A stretch of 64,000 nt of DNA from Plotosus lineatus (taxonomy: Eukaryota; Chordata; Actinopteri; Siluriformes; Plotosidae), in contig CM045746.1 in assembly GCA_024760905.1 (NCBI GenBank), positions 13,971,466 through 14,035,465 on the forward strand, given 5' to 3'. The translations under genes and the position numbers were made by a program. Shown here piece by piece: positions 62,114-64,000 of the stretch. The notes under the pieces were generated by a model that was not told the DNA's origin, did no database searches, and worked only from the letters and a program-made list of their open reading frames with translations. Position 1 is the stretch's first letter; each line of letters starts with the position of its first letter.

Positions 62114-62114
<1 letters not shown>

Positions 62115-62190
<76 letters not shown>
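62115..62190. repeat. Compound (TG)n(TA)n microsatellite
   Basis: About 24 bp of TG followed by about 52 bp of TA. Confidence 0.95.
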
Positions 62191-62193
<3 letters not shown>

Positions 62194-62635
62194 TCTGACT
62201 TAAAATTTTGGTTGCTAATTTTCACATGGATGCTGTGAAGCTTCATCAGCATCAGAGAACAGTACATTACAGGTACAATTTTTTTTGTTTCCCAAGGTAA
62301 AAAGTCCCATGCTCTCAGTGCTCCAGCTGCAGTCCTTGAGGTCTTATTATGAATTTAGATGATGCTTCTGTAAGCATGTGAGATTAATTAAAAAGCTCCA
62401 CCACAGTGACAAAGTATTTGTACAGTGAATACTTTTTAAATCCTTTCGCTTCTGAGAATGATGTAGTTTCTATGACACTCAAGGTAGGCTCACATCATGC
62501 TGATGCTGGTGCTAATCTTTACTGATGTGCCTTGATCTTTGATAATTTTTCAGCATGTTCAAAATATAAGTAACATCAGTAACGATTGGTACAACATCAA
62601 GAACAAGTTGTACAACATTCATAAAGGATTGGTAA

Positions 62636-62710
62636 AAGGATTAGAATCGGAACCAGCTTTACTGGCCAGGTTTGTGTGCGCAAAGAATCTGACTCCAGTT
62701 TAACGTCTTT
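62636..62710 (+). mobile_element. Short retroposon tail (AATCAGCTTTATTGGCCA type)
   Basis: GAATCGGAACCAGCTTTACT, GGCCAGGTTTGTGTGCGCAA, AGAATCTGACTCCAGTTT, a repeat tail I have seen widely in fish genomes. Confidence 0.45.
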
Positions 62711-62851
62711 CACTGTATAGAAAATATTTAAGTGAAACTTTTACAAAAATTATGGAGATCAGTACAACATACAGTAAAAGTTGGTACCACAGCTATGGTT
62801 ACCGATAGACATTGAATAAACTAACATTTGCAAAGCGTGATATAAACTACG

Positions 62852-63540
62852 GCCAGTGGTGGCCTGGTGGTAAAGGTGCTCGCTCACTGATCCTAAGGTT
62901 GGGGGTTCAAGTCCCACTCTCCAAGGGTTGTCGCTGTGTCTCCCCCTAACTGGGTTATCAAAGGCTAGCCATGTCTCTCACTATCTATGGTGGGAGGTTC
63001 ATGTAAAAGAACCATTGCTGACTTTCGACAAGAGTCTCAATCTACATCTGCATCTACATCCAATCACGAGGAATGGACGTCGATCCCTGAAGCTTGAATG
63101 AAGCTCATACAGGGATTGTCATGGCTGTGATCTCAATGATCTACCGTATGATTCGCCAGGCCACATACAGACTCACTCACACCTGCAGGCAATTTGTAAC
63201 AGCCAGTGAACTTACTGTGCATGTTTTTGGACTGTGGGAGGAAACCGGCGTACCCGGAGGAAACCCACACAAGCACGGGGAGAACATGCAAACTCTACAC
63301 AGAAACGCCCAGACCTGCAATCGAAACCCAGGCCTTCTTGCTGTGAGGTGGACATGCTAACCACTACACCACCATGCGCCTTCGACAAGAGTAGCTGCAT
63401 AGCCGTCAGCGTTTTTTGCGTCCTACGATGGCCTGGCGAGCTGCCCGGGGTGTACTCTGCCCTCGTCCGGAGTTGGCTGGGATGGGCGCCAGCCTCCCCA
63501 GGACCCTAATTAGGATTACATGGTTACAAAAAATGAACGA
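62852..63540 (+). mobile_element. SINE-1 with tail T, split by SINE-2
   Basis: Left part 62852-63035 (GGCCAGTGGTGGCCTGGTGG head, GAACCATTGCTGACTTTCGA) and right part 63379-63540 (AGTAGCTGCATAGCCGTCAG, CGATGGCCTGGCGAGCTGCC, CCTAATTAGGATTACATGG). TTCGACAAGAGT is duplicated around the insert. Confidence 0.85.
63036..63378 (-). mobile_element. SINE-2 with GATTGGATGTAG-type tail, nested
   Basis: Plus-strand text CATCTACATCCAATCACGAG, GGAATGGACGTCGATCCCTG, ACTGTGGGAGGAAACCGGCG, CTAACCACTACACCACCATG. Same family and tail as 50-402. Flanked by TTCGACAAGAGT. Confidence 0.88.
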
Positions 63541-63607
63541 TGAATGATATAAACCAGCGGTGTCACTACTAAATGTGGGGTGATGAGGCTTAATACTTGT
63601 TTGTTAG

Positions 63608-63706
63608 GTTTGTGGTATGGATGTGAGTGATTGTACTCATGAAGAAGCAGTTGAAGCAATTCGCCAAGCAGGAGAGAAAGTGGAGCTGTTAGTGCAGAGC
63701 CTGCAG
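63608..63706 (+). CDS. mpdz: MPDZ-like exon, second part of PDZ8
   Basis: Coding exon of 99 bp (33 codons, phase 0 at both ends) after acceptor TTTGTTAG, with donor GTAATA. It encodes VCGMDVSDCTHEEAVEAIR followed by QAGEKVELLVQSLQ, the alphaB helix and last strand of PDZ8. His at the first alphaB position predicts a class I ligand (S/T-x-hydrophobic C-terminus). The MPDZ counterpart has GMDLRDASHEQAVEAIR. A CA repeat begins within four bases of the donor. The gene continues beyond the window. Confidence 0.85.
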
Positions 63707-63708
63707 GT

Positions 63709-63709
63709 A

Positions 63710-63743
<34 letters not shown>
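63709..63743 (+). repeat. CA microsatellite at a splice donor
   Basis: (CA)n begins four bases after the donor GT of the exon ending at 63706. Confidence 0.95.
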
Positions 63744-63747
<4 letters not shown>

Positions 63748-63946
63748 ACAATAATACATTATATTTCTGGTTTATTATCTGTCTATTTTTTCCGACACTT
63801 AAACCTCATCCTTATTCACTATGTATTTAAATCTTTCTGTGAAACAAACATTACAGCAGAGTATATATATTTAAAAAAAATAAAAATAAAAAGATTTTAG
63901 AGCTCGTTTCCAGCACTGCAGACCTACTTTCTCACCAAAATCACTT

Positions 63947-63949
<3 letters not shown>

Positions 63950-63981
<32 letters not shown>
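63950..63981. repeat. TG microsatellite
   Basis: About 15 TG units, followed by TTTTTAG near the window edge. Confidence 0.95.
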
Positions 63982-63984
<3 letters not shown>

Positions 63985-64000
63985 TAGTATGTTGTTTAAG

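Noticed and set aside
63982..64000. Possible next MPDZ exon after TTTTTAG at 63982-63988
   Set aside because: In the required phase 0 the bases after AG give a stop within four codons (TAT GTT GTT TAA), and the window ends, so it cannot be supported.

Overview
The window looks like teleost fish genomic DNA. Both Rex3 (RTE-clade) primer-site motifs are readable, and there are several tRNA-derived SINE families, Tc1/mariner, Tigger and hAT transposons, many long TA, TG/CA and CT tracts, and one spliced vertebrate-type scaffold gene. No operons, ribosome binding sites, CRISPR arrays, intact tRNA or rRNA genes are present. tRNA-like sequences occur only as SINE heads.

Host gene. Six plus-strand exons (40309-40413, 52787-52985, 58298-58516, 58611-58868, 58956-59133, 63608-63706) join in phase. 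They encode the PDZ7, linker and PDZ8 part of a multi-PDZ scaffold, best matched from memory to MPDZ (MUPP1), with its paralogue PATJ as the alternative. The first ATG, last exon and upstream exons lie outside or were not recognised. The introns (about 12.4 kb, 5.3 kb, 94 bp, 87 bp, 4.5 kb) are packed with transposons. Three splice sites directly touch dinucleotide repeats.

Layout. 1-15 kb: SINEs, a hAT deletion derivative, Tigger-like MITEs, a scrambled Ty3/gypsy fossil, several LINE fossils and a truncated Rex3. 15.1-16.9 kb: a Tc1 element with 214-bp terminal repeats, interrupted by a hAT MITE. 17.2-28.5 kb: three copies of one RTE-like LINE ('RTE-A'). The first two are head to head, and the third sits inside another LINE ('LINE-B'). 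28.5-36 kb: mariner, MITE and endonuclease-LINE fragments, then a full-length but broken Rex3 inserted into a SINE. 36-40 kb: SINEs, a Tigger-like element with a 59-bp triplication and a hAT/Tc1 composite. 40.3-64 kb: the MPDZ-like exons, with SINEs, Tc1 relics, a LINE inserted into a second repeat, a hAT element and a perfect 23-bp-stem hairpin between them.

The most informative signals are six nested insertions with visible target-site duplications, which give a relative age order, and modular SINEs. One tRNA-derived SINE body carries either a tail identical in kind to the 3' end of RTE-A (a partner LINE seen in the same window) or a second tail that it shares with an unrelated SINE head. 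I found no wholly new system. The repeat-bounded splice sites, the approximately 3-kb inverted LINE pair and the 74-nt hairpin are the best candidates for follow-up. SINE names (SINE-1 to SINE-4) are labels of convenience used here.
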